DNA of 25,000 nt from Chromera velia (taxonomy: Eukaryota > Sar > Chromeraceae), in the NCBI GenBank assembly GCA_018398765.1, contig JAHBMJ010002496.1:43483-68482 (forward strand), in the 5' to 3' direction. Shown here one piece after another: positions 1-12,000 of the stretch (positions within the stretch are counted from its first letter, which is position 1; each line of letters begins with the position of its first letter). Below the pieces are notes generated by a model, which worked only from the letters and a program-made list of their open reading frames with translations, searched no databases and had not been told where the DNA came from. The translations under genes were made by a program, and so were the position numbers.

Positions 1-3000
1 AACAGGATAATCGATTGCTCCAAGCGTCATGGCGAAAAGATAGTTGATCGCCTTGTCAATGCTCGTGAAGTCCTGAAGATGCGCACACACATACATACAC
101 ACATACAAATGGACAGATTAGCACGAGCGCACGCGTACGCACACGGAAGGAGATGCATGGGGGTCTGGAGAGGGAGGGCATGGAGACAAGAAGCATTTCT
201 GACATAGCTCGACAAGAAAAAAAGCATTTCTCCATCTCTGTCAAACGAAACTTCGATGCCTCTTGCAGGAAGACGAAAGAAAACGGCAGCAGAGAGTCAG
301 AGACAAAAACACACTGCGTCACGTTGAAGGGTGAAGAGAAGGGTCGATGGAGGACATATGACTTGTCCATGATTGTGTATTCCAAGAAGACTGCATGAAT
401 GAATAAATTCTGTAATTTCCTTTTCTGAAGGAAGAGAAGGCCAGAGCTGTGCTGCCTCCAAACAGACCCACCCACCTCAACGGCAGGAGAGAGCAGCACC
501 ATCCCCGCACAGACGTAGCCCGCCATGATGACGACCAGCATGACGATGAACCAGAGCAGGTTCATGGCCGCAGCCCCTAGAGTCTTCGTCAGGATCGTCA
601 GTCTGGGTGTCAGAGAAAAAATCCGGAGAGATCGAAGAAACACCAGAGGAGTCGCCACGGCAGCCAAACGAGCGTAGTCGTCAAGCATTTCCGTCACCTG
701 CCGTGCTCCTTTCAGAAGGGCATTTTGGTCTCCCGTGGGGGGCAGGGGGAAGTTGCTTACTGCTTCTGCTTCAGTCAGGACCTGAAAGAGGAAAACAAAA
801 CAGACCAAGAGCACAGGAACAAGCTCAACGAGAAACCATTGAACATACACCGAACAAAAGGTTACAAAAGCAGATGAAAGAAAAATAAAAGGCGAGGTCG
901 ACGAAATCGAATGCCTAACAGAGCCCCTGGAAGCTCCATAAGTTCCCTCCCGTCCATCTTGACTTTCCTTAGCATATCTTTCCCCAATTCCCTTCGAAGG
1001 AAGACTCCTTTGTGCATACGAAGACCTGTACATGCTGATCGACTGGAGTCGTGATGCTTCCTCCCTCTTTAATTGCCTGTCATGGCTCTGCCTGCCGACC
1101 TGTATCCAGAAGGACAGAGAAGCAGCGATGATGCAGCAGAGGAGGAAGTCCATGAGGTCGAACACCCCTGTGTGGGAGGTGCACCACATCGCCACCTTCC
1201 GGGGCCAACTCTTCAATTTCGGTTTCTGTGCGCCTGCGTGCACGTTTCCATGCGCCAGATCTTCCGCGAGTTCCTCTTCATATCTGCACGCGCACACTCA
1301 TCATGAATGAACCGGAGGATGCAAGAGAGAGATCTTGGGATGCCGTCAGACCATAGGGGAGGGAGGAACTGGGAGGGGAACAAAGGAATGAATAAGTACT
1401 TGCTCTTCTCCTGAAGATGGCAGGCACGTGAAGGAAACGACGGGATCATTACACGACGGGATGAGATTGAAAAAAGATGCCACACATACATTGCGGAGCC
1501 GCAGCATGAGAGAAGAAATACTCAGTTTCTGTGGGCAAGGGCACAAATCACCTCGCTCGGTGAGTTAAGGAAAGGGCAAACATTTGAGAGAGAAAGGGTT
1601 TCTTTCTGCACATGTTTGAAACACAGAAGGAAAAAGTGCGATCGAGGTTTACATCTGGAGAGGGACATTGATGGCCTTCAAGACATTTTGCCTACACTTG
1701 CAGATTTTTGTCGGAGAGAAAATTGAGGGAACATGGAATTGCCTGAGACTTGAGAACAGCGCTGACTGACTTCTTCAACAGCTCATCCTCTTTTGGAAGT
1801 CGTTTGCAGGTATCAATCAAGATCCTCTTCAGTGCCATGAACAAGACAGACAGAAAAAGGGTGACGGCAAAAGCCTGCAGGCATGCACAGACAGACAGAC
1901 GGAAGTCCTCTCTTGGCGTTGGTATGCATTCAGAAGACGCGAAATACCGATTTGTATTCAGACACGATAGCTCCTTTCTTACAGACCGCCAGTCAAAAAA
2001 AGAAGAGAGAGCCTTACTGACGTCGGGTCAGACAAGAGAGTAGGTAGATAGATGAATGGATGACTGGGCCGAAACGAAAAAAGAGAGCAAAGAAATCGAT
2101 CCGGGTCCATTGAAGCCGGAACATGGTTAACGACCCCTGTTGTCAGTAAAGCCATCAAGTACTGGTCTTTTGGTTTTTGTTTTTTTGAGGTGGGACTTGT
2201 GCTGACGCAATTTTGGCCCAACTCTTTCCTGAAGCAATTGGAATTCGTTCTTGTTTTTTAAATGTAAGCAAAAGCCCACCTCAAAAACAACTCGGATAAC
2301 ATTTCGCGTTTTGGAGAAGTCATACACGTTCCCCCTGAAAGCCTTTGAGCTCAAAGAGGCACTCATGCTTCCTGTCGGCTGCACGCTGACTGCAACGACA
2401 GAGTATGTGAAGATGTCGAGGTTCGCATTGAAGTTCACGAAGTCGACAGAGAGCACCGTCAGGTTGTCTGACATCACGGAGCTGGAAGTCGCCAGAGAGT
2501 GCAACATTGCAGTTCCGTTAGTGGCGTCAGCGGAGATGAAACACTCGTATGCACCTGCAGGGGGATTGGACCATATGCGTTTGCATGAGAGCAGAGACTG
2601 GCACAATAAGGCCTCGACTGGAATGATGTAGTAAAACACGCACGCACGCTCTGTGTATGTGCCTCCGCCCAGAAGCATTTTTCTTTGTTTCCGCTACAGG
2701 CCTCACATTGCCATTTGCGGGTTTTTGAGTTTTTTTCCCGGAACACGGATCATTTATTCGAGAAAGAAAGGGACCGAAATCAGCCGGAGCAAGTGAGCAG
2801 AATAAATGGATCCACTGCTGCCAGTATTCTCCTGTACGTTGTCTCTCTGCCCTCTGTTCACCTCTTTATCACAGAACCCGAAGCAAAAATAAATGCCTCG
2901 TGCAACCCACCCTTCTCTGCAAAAGCCGAGGACGTGAAGGTGCATCCCAAATCCTCCAGCTCCGTGATCGGCTCCTCCACAGAGAAGGAGCTCGTGCCCT

Positions 3001-6000
3001 CTATCTGCAATCATGAAGGGAAAAAAGGCAGATGGATTTACATACACAATCATTTTCAATCTCCAGCCAACAAGCCTGCCCTCCCAGCCAGTGAGTCAGG
3101 CGAAAAGGCAGCCACCTACTCGCACACCTTACTCACTCATTCCTGCACATGCATCTACTGCGACTGAATGCATGGGATCTCCCTCCACGACTTGCATGCA
3201 GCCCCCTGACCTCCGCATCAGAGGTCCGTTTGTTCTCCACCAGTGCCGTCGACCTAGAAGCGTTGGCACTCGCCAGCACAAGCGCGTCAGGAGAAAACGA
3301 GTCCATGCGCATCAACCTTAAGGACATCCGGACAGGAGAAGACCCCAGAATCACATTCCACCCCCCCAGAACCAGAGGATAGTAAATGCCCCCCCCGTCC
3401 GCCTCTCCTGCCGTGATCCCCGAGGGAAACAGATACTGTTGCTGCGTTGTGTTGGCTGCAGAGAACAGGGCCTCTGTGAGGTCTCCCTCTACCCACTCTA
3501 TCAGGTCCTCCCTTGACCCGATATCAGCCGCTCCTGTGCCCTCTAGCACCAGACTGACGCCCATCGCCGCCTCTCTTCTGTTCTCGGGTTCCAATTGGAA
3601 GGCCACCATCAGACAGTAGAACAGCAGAAAGGAGACCGACCAGATCTGCAGCCAGCAGTGTAGACGCAGTGGAATATTGTTTTGAGTCAATGCACAGCAG
3701 AGGGCTGCGGTATCTTGGCATGGGAAAAGGAGACGAGCAAACGGATTCCACTGTGCGGTGGAAAAGACCTGCTGCGTTGTTTTACTCCTCAAATATTGAT
3801 CGGTCAAAAGACTGGAGGAGTCAAGTGAAGAGAACATACCGCAAGGATCATCCATATTTTAAAATGATTTTTTGACTTCTCCGCCTCCTTCTCTAGGCTT
3901 CGTCGTCGTCTTCTCTCCTCAGCCTCTTGCTGCTCCTCTTCTGTGCCCTTCACTGTGGCGAGGTGCTTCTGTTGCCGTCTCCTCTTTTTTTGGAGTTCTG
4001 TAACACAAATCAAAGACAGGGGGGACGAATTCCAGGAAGGAATTATGGAGGCGCACACAGGCAGGAATTCTACTGCCCTCAAGAAAGATCCATCACTGTC
4101 GGTCTGTCTGGGCTTTCGGTGTGTGTTTGGTTTCTGCAGAAAGACGAGAACGTCACACACAAAACGGGGGAGGGCGGTGCATGCAGAAACAAACCACTGA
4201 CGATGAGACACAGAAAAAGAAAAAGATGTTGACTGACTGACTGACTGACTGACCCCCATTTCTCTTTCTCTTTTGACTGACCCTTTTCGTCTTCATCACT
4301 TTCCTCCTCACTCTCCTCATCGTCTCCTTTGTTTACAGCCAGTGCCCTGTCTTCCTCCTCCTGTTCCTCCACATTCCTGATGGAGATCGAGTAGGCTGTG
4401 GCCAGGACAGCGAGGTACATGTTCAGAATCACAAAGAAAAAAACCATCACGTAGGCCACGAAAAAAATCACCGCAGCCCAGAAGTCACTCTCGAGAATCA
4501 AAGATAGCTCATCGACCTGCACACAAGGAGAGGAAACAAAACAAAACAAAGCGAGACAAGAAAGAAGCATCACACTCAAAACAGGTGTCAAGAAGAACGG
4601 AAATCAGAAAAAGGCTAGCCGTCCTGGAGGTCTGGTTCTCTTTGTTTCGCTGCGCTTAAAGGACGCGCAGTCCTGCAACTCACTGCCAAAACAGAACACC
4701 TGTCTTCTGAAATTTTTCCTGAAGCAAATCTCAGCTTCTAAAGGCAGGACTCACACACTTTGGTGCAGCCACGTGAACACCCTACTGCTTGACAATGGGT
4801 TTGTCTGGTTATTCTGTCTGCCTGCACCCCCAACTGCATGCTTCTGATCCCTTCATTAATGCCTTCATTCCAACAGCGCTCCCCCATGCACTTTCCTCTA
4901 AAGAATAATCGACTTACCTCTCCCAACAGAAAGTTGAACAGGAGGGCTGCAGAGTTCGCCAAAGTGGAGAACTCCTCCACGCTGTTCCCGAAATTCAAAG
5001 TGCAGAAGAACACAAAACCTGCACTCACACAACACAGCTCACACAGCAATGGGAGACATACAAAGCTGAAGCCTCAAAGGCATGAGATAGACAGGGCACG
5101 CGTTTTTAAAAAGACACATAGCAGGGCAAGCACCATATTGGGTCATCAGGATCACCCCACCAATTCACAATGCCTGACGTCATACTCTCCCCCCCTCACC
5201 AACTGACTGACCGAAAAAGAGAACGACGACGATCAACGAAAAGAGAAGCAGAGCCGAGGCCGATCTCCCAAGACTCTCTGCCAACAGCCCCAGACGCGGC
5301 TGCACCCTTGAAAGGAATTTCAAAAATCTCATCCAGGAAACTATCAGCATCACCGCAGTCACACGCCGTCCCTCCCTCCACAACTCCGTGCGAGCCAAGA
5401 TGTCCGAGAACAACTCTCCTGTCTTGGCGTCCGTGAGTGTGTCTCCAAACCCGCCCAACGAAAATTTGTACATCGACAGAGAGTCCAAACCCGCACTGGA
5501 GATCACAAACATTAGACAGGCGGCAACTGCCAGGAGACTGCTGAGAAGGTCAAATATAGACCAGGGGTCGAGAAAATACTTTGTGGCCCCAATCTGGCGC
5601 AGTCTTCTCACTTCCAGTCCGAGGTACACAAAAGAGAGGAAGGACGCCACAGCGGCACACGCCACTGCAGGGAGGGAGTCTGTGCCCATGAAGACGGTCT
5701 CTGCTTCCACTTCCGATTCCACAAAGCCCCGACTGTTCACCAGAAAGATCACGCTGCACAGGAGGGAGGGAGGGCAAATAATGAAGGCCCGGCCGGTCAT
5801 TGTGGATACTAACTCAATGTTATCCTTCATCATCATTATGCATCATCGCCATCGGCCTGTAGAAGGCGTCTAGCGTTCGGCGTCAGACACATTGTTGTTT
5901 TTTGATAGGAGAATCTAGTTAGAAAGACAACAGGAACAGTTTGCGCGACGTTACGACCCGACTGGGCCCAGAAGCAAGAGAGAAAGAGTATCTGAGGAAT

Positions 6001-8112
6001 CAGCAGGAAGGCCCCACGAGGACGAAGACAAGGACCAGTAAATGAAGAAGAAGAACAGTAATACACATTTTACGGGATCCTGTCCAACGGTATGCTTTGA
6101 AGGCGGCCAGTCGCTACTGGAGTCGCTACTGGATCGTGGTGTCTACCTTCTCGTCTGTCTTCTTGTCAGTGTATCCGTTCATCTTGCGCACTTTTTTCTT
6201 TCTCTTCCACCGCATTCTCCTCCCCACTGTTCTATTCATTTTTCTATTGTCCATCTGCGTGTATACCAGAGCTCGCTGTTGGTCGCTTACTTTGCGTATG
6301 TTGCTGCGTTGAGGTTGGCGTTGAAGATGCAGAACTCCACAACCAGAGAGGAAGTCTGACGATCGAGGAACCCTGACTCCAGGGCAGACGAGACCTGCTC
6401 CTGCAGAGAGAACGGAGACGATATATCAGAGAGAGGGACAAAACAGGGGGAAAGACTGAAAAGGGATTTCAAAGGGTGGCACGAAAAGAAAAGAAAAAAA
6501 AAGAGGGACACCGAGGGCATGCAAGAGCAGAAAGCCCTTCCTTCTCTTTTGGAAGTAGAGGTCACAGAATACAAAGGGGGTTCCGCAAAACCTTCTCCTT
6601 CCACCAAGACAAGAAAAGCATAATTTCAGGAGAAAGGTCAGGCAGAAAGAAAGAATACCGCACACAAAAAAGCTGCATACCGCTGCAGTGGGTGATGTGC
6701 TTGTCAGATTGATCTGCAGAACGAACCCCCCAGCGTCCATGTATCCCTTTCCGCCCTCGTACACGAACTCCCCTTCACTTCCAAACGCCGTCTCGTCTGT
6801 GCCAGCGGTCACGCCTGTATCTGCATTCTCCCATCTGCAGACAACATGACGTAGTGAGTTGTCAAAGGAAGAAGCAAAACGAAAGAGAGACAGCTAGACA
6901 CAGAGAATGTGAAACGAGAGATCCGAATCTATTGTCCCAAAAAGACCCTAACTAAAACCACACCAATCCCCCCCCTATCTGACAGACAGACCTGTAGGGA
7001 AAGAATGCCGAGAATCTGGAGTCCCCTGTTTTCGTCAGTTTTTTTCTTCTCTGCGTCAGACGCAGCCATGGGGGCACCAACTGGTTCTGGCACAGGAGAC
7101 GGCCGGGATACCCCCCGTTGTTTGGAATGAACAGATCCAGCATGGCGCCCTGCATCCAGTCAGCCACGTCAGCCACAGAGGCGACGTCTGCCAGGGCCTC
7201 GCCATCTCTCGACGATGACAGCGGTGCGCTCGAGATGGCCTCTGTGACGGAGGTGTAGGTCAGGTAGACTGGGTGGGAGGTGTAGGCGAGGAACGCGAAG
7301 GCCGAAGCTGTGCCCAGAAAGAGCATGTACGTCCCGATCTGCAGTTTGCTTACTCTCTCTCGGGAGCGGAGCTGCAAGGGAAAGGGGGATGAAGAGCTTC
7401 AGTCTCAGACAATACAGACCAAAGACAATGAGACATTGTCACCCAGACTGCCAGGCAGACACTGGGCAGGGACAAGTCGGAGAACTGAAGGGTATGAGGA
7501 AGGCCAAAGCCAAGAATCTATCGACGCACCTTCTCCCTCCTGAGGACTCTGCTCTTTTGGTTCAGGTGGTTGTCTGCCTCAAAGTCTTCTCCAAAGAGAG
7601 CAATGCGATAGACCTGCCGCCGTTCCACCTCCAGATCCTTCTGCATGGCAGAATTGTGTGTGCGCATGATGCAAGTGTACGCAAACATGAGCACATGTGA
7701 GTAGAATTCTGCACATGCACATGTGTTTCAGTGCACACATGACACATTTGTCTGTGCACACATAAGCGAGCACGAATAACACAAGCAGTTGGACGACACT
7801 GCAATCAAAAGGCCGGGGGCCATGGAAGCAGAGCGATTGACAAAGGAGGAGTGGAGTCTTCCATTGCATGTACATGCATGCATGTCCCAAGTCGGATGCA
7901 TTCGATCGTGCATCATACTGCAAGGCGGGTTGACACGAGGCGGGGGAAACACATGCGTGCATCAGGCGGAAGGAAGACTGGTGCTAGACGGGAGGAAGAG
8001 GGGTAGACGACTGTACAAGAGCGAAGGACTTTGCAACACTCCAACAACATGTACTGAATTGTGTAGCAGAGCACATACACACCTGGGCCAGATCCCGTTT
8101 CAGGTCGGTCAT
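1..8112 (-). CDS. Tandem two-module polycystin (PKD2/TRPP-like) cation channel, 3' end beyond the left edge
   Basis: Sixteen modelled exons, in order: 8112-8083, 7640-7530, 7371-6992, 6834-6681, 6400-6291, 5753-5212, 5018-4918, 4516-4282, 3997-3840, 3645-3211, 3004-2878, 2554-2280, 1874-1750, 1283-1100, 781-476, 72-1. All junctions agree in phase and give 1115 residues without a stop. The start ATG at 8112 has an in-frame TAG just upstream. Repeat 1: TM1 about 57-77, a TOP-like extracellular domain containing FCIFNANLN, TM2 about 293-310, TM3 about 328-352, S4-like helix with MRFLKFLSR, TM5, pore helix ending LGE (474-476), S6 about 487-514. A charged linker follows. Repeat 2: TM1 about 603-623, TOP-like domain with VDFVNFNANLDIF, TM2 887-904, TM3 about 968-988, S4-like, TM5, pore segment with LGA. 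S6 of repeat 2 lies outside the window. Polycystins form tetrameric, membrane cation channels. The exon 11-12 junction (weak GTTCTG donor) is the least certain; two separate genes are less likely, because exons 9 and 10 join in phase inside TM1. Confidence 0.82.
3840..4516 (-). other. Repeat-1 S6 and charged inter-module linker of the polycystin (exons 8-9)
   Basis: Exon 8 (4516-4282) encodes S6 followed by a strongly acidic run rich in Glu and Asp. Exon 9 (3997-3840) encodes a segment alternating Lys/Arg and Glu/Gln that looks like a coiled coil, and ends in KIWMILA. That end joins in phase to exon 10 (IWSVSFLLFYC), so the linker leads straight into TM1 of the second module. Exon 8 leaves one base (G), which completes a Glu codon with the first two bases of exon 9. 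This join is the main evidence for one fused gene rather than two adjacent genes. Confidence 0.7.
4229..4254 (-). repeat. (GTCA)n tandem run just inside polycystin intron 8
   Basis: On the minus strand the intron begins GTCAGTC at 4281 and, about 28 bases on, contains six consecutive GTCA units. GTCAGT is a 5' splice site used in this gene (introns 6 and 8) and in the Alba gene, so each unit resembles a donor in its own right. Confidence 0.8.
7641..8082 (-). other. First intron of the polycystin gene, TG/CA-rich
   Basis: A 442-base intron with a GTGTGT donor and an ATGCAG acceptor. Positions about 7655-7765 are dominated by alternating CA/TG and ATG/CAT steps, and there is a TGCATGCA core at 7875-7882. 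I see no coding signal in it on either strand. Confidence 0.55.
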
Positions 8113-8318
8113 CTTTTTGTTCTTTACAAAAGTATCCTAGACTCACACAGTCTGCGGACACGTCCAGCTCGTGAAAAGCTTTTGTTTGCTACATAGCTAG
8201 CTTTTTAGCTATAGCCACAACAAGAACGAGCACCGACTTTCTGCGATCTTGCTCCTCATCCAGTGCTCAGTGTTGAATCGCAGCGGCCTAGCTTGCATGG
8301 CAGTGTCCCTCATACATA

Positions 8319-8326
8319 TGCATGCA
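8319..8326. promoter_or_regulatory. TGCATGCA palindrome upstream of the polycystin gene
   Basis: An exact 8-base palindrome about 210 bases upstream of the ATG at 8112. TGCATGCA-type motifs are bound by some ApiAP2 transcription factors in apicomplexans. A role here is inference, because similar motifs also occur in introns of this window. Confidence 0.25.
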
Positions 8327-8446
8327 ACGCGCGTACGGGCGTGTTGCAACCATGTTGCAGGGACCATTGAGGGCTTTTCTGTGGAGGGGGGCTGGGGGCC
8401 ATGCAGGAAAGCTGGGGTCGGCCGGGGGGGGGAGGGGCTCGGGGGC

Positions 8447-8477
8447 CGCTCGACAATCGCACTTTTGCGATCGAGCG
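8447..8477. repeat. Interrupted inverted repeat, possible hairpin
   Basis: The arms CGCTCGA...TCGCA and TGCGATCGAGCG pair over 12 bases with a 3-base bulge on the left arm and a loop of about four bases. It lies about 340 bases upstream of the polycystin start codon. Confidence 0.5.
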
Positions 8478-9011
8478 CAGACGGCCAGTGCTCCCGACAC
8501 CTCACTTCTAGCTTTGTCTCCCAGGCCCCGAACACAATGTAATCCCTGTAATCATCCTGGCTCTAAGGTTATTTAGGAGCGCGGGAGCATAGGAGTGACT
8601 GAGAGTGACTAGAGTTAGCAATTAATAGTTAGTAAAGACATACGCTCAATTTACCAATGATCGAAGAATCTTGTTATAAAACTCTTTTTTTAAAATAAAT
8701 GTTATTTGTTTACAAAATGGCGAAAAATTTAATCTTCTAGCTTAAAAAAATATTTTATCGAATATATTGAACAATGCATATATAAGAATGAAAAACTGTA
8801 TCATCTTATGCGTCTATTAGCTTTTTAGTTCGCTTTCAACTTTTTAAAACTTATTCCAATCTCATGCACTCTAAAATATACTTGATCTTCAAATCAGTCT
8901 TTTGTTGATCAAAACTTTGCACATGCAAAAATATAATGTCATCATTTCATTCAGTTTCTGCTGTTTCGAACTATGCATTCAAATTAGTTGTCATTGTTTT
9001 TTATCTCATGT

Positions 9012-12000
9012 CTAAAAGAACACTGGCCGTGTTTTAAACTGCGACCGGGAAGACGGAGTGATCACTCGAGGTTTCATCCCCTGCTCAAGCAAGCGCTCTT
9101 CAATCAACAACGGCAGACCGGCCTGCATCGCAGCATATCTCCTCTGCAGCTTAGTGAGGGGCCGGAGGGACCAGTCGGACTGCGCCGCCACCTTCAGTGG
9201 ACCCATCGACTTTCCAAGCAGTGCCATACACAGCGAGTCCAAGGTAGAAAAGTCAAAGTCTGCAGTTGTACAGAAAAAAATGGAAGGGGCCAACGGGCAG
9301 CTCAGTGACCGAAACAGAGACGAAACACACCGGTCTTCAGACCACGTGCATTCAATCGAGTCGCTTTGGGAACGATGGAGTGACCTTCGTCCTTTTCCGT
9401 TCACTTTTCACTTGCGAATGAAACGATCTTCTTCTGATGAGGGGCCATAATTCAATACGTTTACAAACTCAAAGGATGGTGTTGCATTGAAACAGCGAAA
9501 GCGGAAGTTTATTGCGTGACCGACTGTGCGTGATTGGGCGTGTAGCCTCAGGACGAATGCCGCCTTCCTCCACGCTGCTTGGACCAGCTCCAGCTCCAGC
9601 TCCCCCCCCCACCCCCTCGGCCAGCCCTCTCTGAACGAGACGCCCTAAACGTCGGAGGCGTCTCACGCGTCTCTCGTCTGCCTCGCCTTTCTTCTTTCCA
9701 TTCCCACCCTCTTCCTCCACCTTTCGCCGCAGCCTGCCCAGTAGGGCCTCATTCGGGTCCCCTGCAGGGTCGAGTGCCTCCACGTAGACGGGTGTCTCCT
9801 GTATGCGCTGGTGCCTGTGGAGTGAAAGACAAAGACATGATAGGAGAGAGGAGAGAGAAACGCATCGTGAGATCCAAATGACGGCGGAAGGACAGAGACA
9901 GAGAGAAGGATGGAGAGAGGCAACACTGGGTGAAGCCTGCAGGGCAGAGAGAGATTCTCCTCATCTCGATTCCCCCCGGCCCCAGGCGCAGGCCTGCGTA
10001 GGCAGAGAAAGGCACCTTGAGGTAAGTGAGGCCTGGACACACGGTGACGAACGCAGAGCCACAGGCAAACATGCACACGCACACCTACAGACACGTTTAA
10101 AGAAAAGAATGATGAAGAAAAGGGACACAAACAAGAATTCCCATCGACCCACCCACCGGACATCAACGACGTTCACCATTCTGTTCAGCAGAGCGTTTTC
10201 GAATCGGTCTCCACTGTTTTGGAGTGTCTGGGACACTCGCACGAAGTCATCTGAGAGGCCAAATCCGACCTTCACCAGGGCCTCATTGCGCATCACCCAG
10301 TCTACCATGCGGAGCAGCATACCCCGGTAATTCTCCCCTCCTTCTCTACGCAAATCAACAAGAAATGCTTCAGCTCGTGTGGCAAGCACCAGCACCTCGG
10401 CCCCATGCTCATCATCGGAATCGGAATTGGAAAGAAAGACATTCCACAAAGCACACAACCCCAGTTGCCTACGACCTCTGTCTTGCCCCTGCGAGAACCT
10501 CTGTAGGAATTCAAATAGCATCCCCAGCTCTGTGGCCGATGAAAGGAAGTGAATGCGGGCATCGGAAATCAAAGGCTGCAAGATGGACTCTTCAGAATGA
10601 GAAGAAGACAAGCCAAACGCCCCCCCCCGTATTCCAGAACCCCCCCGGAGACGGGCACTTCGCTTTCGTTGGGGTGATCCCCCCGGAGCTGTGATCCTCT
10701 GGTCACTGCTCGGTTGCTTCTCCGTCTCGTTGTGGAGAAGCCTCCCTGACTTCTCCCCCACCCCCCGCATTTCCTTCGCAGCATCTGCACTCGTGTGACC
10801 TGGACGAGGCTCTGAGCATGCCTCCTCCTCGATCTGTTGAGAATCTGAGTAGGGGTCCGATGGGAGGGTGTGTGCCGGGGCCTCTTCTTGGGCCTCTGCC
10901 GGGGTCCCTGGGACCGGGGGCAGGGAGAAGGGGAGAGTACAGGAAGGGGGGAGAATGGACAGCTGCCGGATGCGTTCGACAATGGAGGCTGCCAGAAAGA
11001 CGGTCCCACCCGAAGGAAGTTGAGGCCCTTCTGTTTGTTCTCTACTCCGCCCCCCTCTCTCCAAGGCCTCTGTCTGAAGTCGGGCCTCCAGTTGAAGCAG
11101 GGAGGTCTCCAGAAGATTGAAATTCGTGTCCTTGGGGCTGTCAGTCGCGGAAGTCTGGCAAAAGGGGAGCACCTCCTCCTGCATCAAACGCAGACGGGAA
11201 CGCTCTCTGAAGGCCTCCAAGGCACTCACCTCTCCTGGCAGGAGAGAGGCCCGCTCTGCGTGCGTCAAAGAGTTGTCCGCCCCCCCCTCAACCTCCTGCA
11301 ATGTCGTTCCCATTTGGAGCGTCAGCTCTGCCTTTGCAAGGTCGGCAGCTATCTGCGCGAGTCTGGGAGGGGACGCCAGGAGAAAGCTGAGGGGACAACG
11401 GACAAGCAAGGACCGAAGTTTGTGTCCCTGTACGAGAGCCCAACGGGATTCCGGGAGGCCTGCAAGCAAGCAAACAAGCATCTCGACAGGAAAGCACAGT
11501 TGGTTGGACACAGAATTCTTTGGCCCCACGCACCAGCATTTCTGACGCGATTACTTGAAGGCTCGAGAAGAAAAACAGAAAGCAGGGAAGAAGTCAACGA
11601 AATGCATGCAAGAGGGAGCAGAGGACCTAATCTGAATTTCTGTCACTCCGTCTTTCTATCTCTTCCTTTTTCTTGTTTGCCTCATGTCATCGCACGTCCG
11701 CTTTCATGGGCTCGTGTATTCGGGACCCTCTCTCTCTCTCTGTGTGTGTGTGTGTGCGTGTGCGCGCTCAAGAAACTGCCCACCCATGCTCACGACCACA
11801 CCTCTTGTAAAGCCATTCACTAACCCGAGGAGGCACAGCGCGACTTGAGGACCTCAGCGGCTTCCCCCAAGACCTTCAGTCTGCAGACAGTCTCTCTGTA
11901 GTCCCTTTCCCTCTTTTCTTCTCCCTCCTCTTGCACCTCCTTCTCTCTCTCCTGTGCATCCATCACCTTCAACAGCTTCATGGCCCTGCTGGGGGGGCCC

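Larger units (their letters stand above)
8113..9011. other. Intergenic region between the polycystin gene and the helical-protein gene
   Basis: The half nearest the polycystin start is GC-rich (G runs at about 8421-8445), has an interrupted inverted repeat at 8447-8477 and a TGCATGCA core at 8319-8326, about 210 bases upstream of the start codon. The other half (about 8620-9000) is strongly AT-rich and lies just downstream of the neighbouring gene's stop. Both flanking genes are on the minus strand, so this holds the 3' flank of one and the promoter of the other. Short ORFs at 8209-8542 occur on both strands in GC-rich sequence and have no protein character. Confidence 0.6.

Noticed and set aside
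56-1297. A 413-codon open frame on the minus strand that could be one exon
   Set aside because: The frame covers two true exons (1283-1100, 781-476) and the introns between and after them. Reading through would insert non-channel sequence between TM3 and S4 and would miss the pore exon at 72-1.
8209-8542. Overlapping ORFs on both strands upstream of the polycystin
   Set aside because: GC-rich DNA with few stops gives frames on both strands; composition is not protein-like and no splice link to the polycystin start is needed.
9803-10330. Plus-strand frames opposite the helical-protein gene
   Set aside because: They overlap phase-consistent minus-strand exons and the intron between them, and show only Arg/Glu low complexity.
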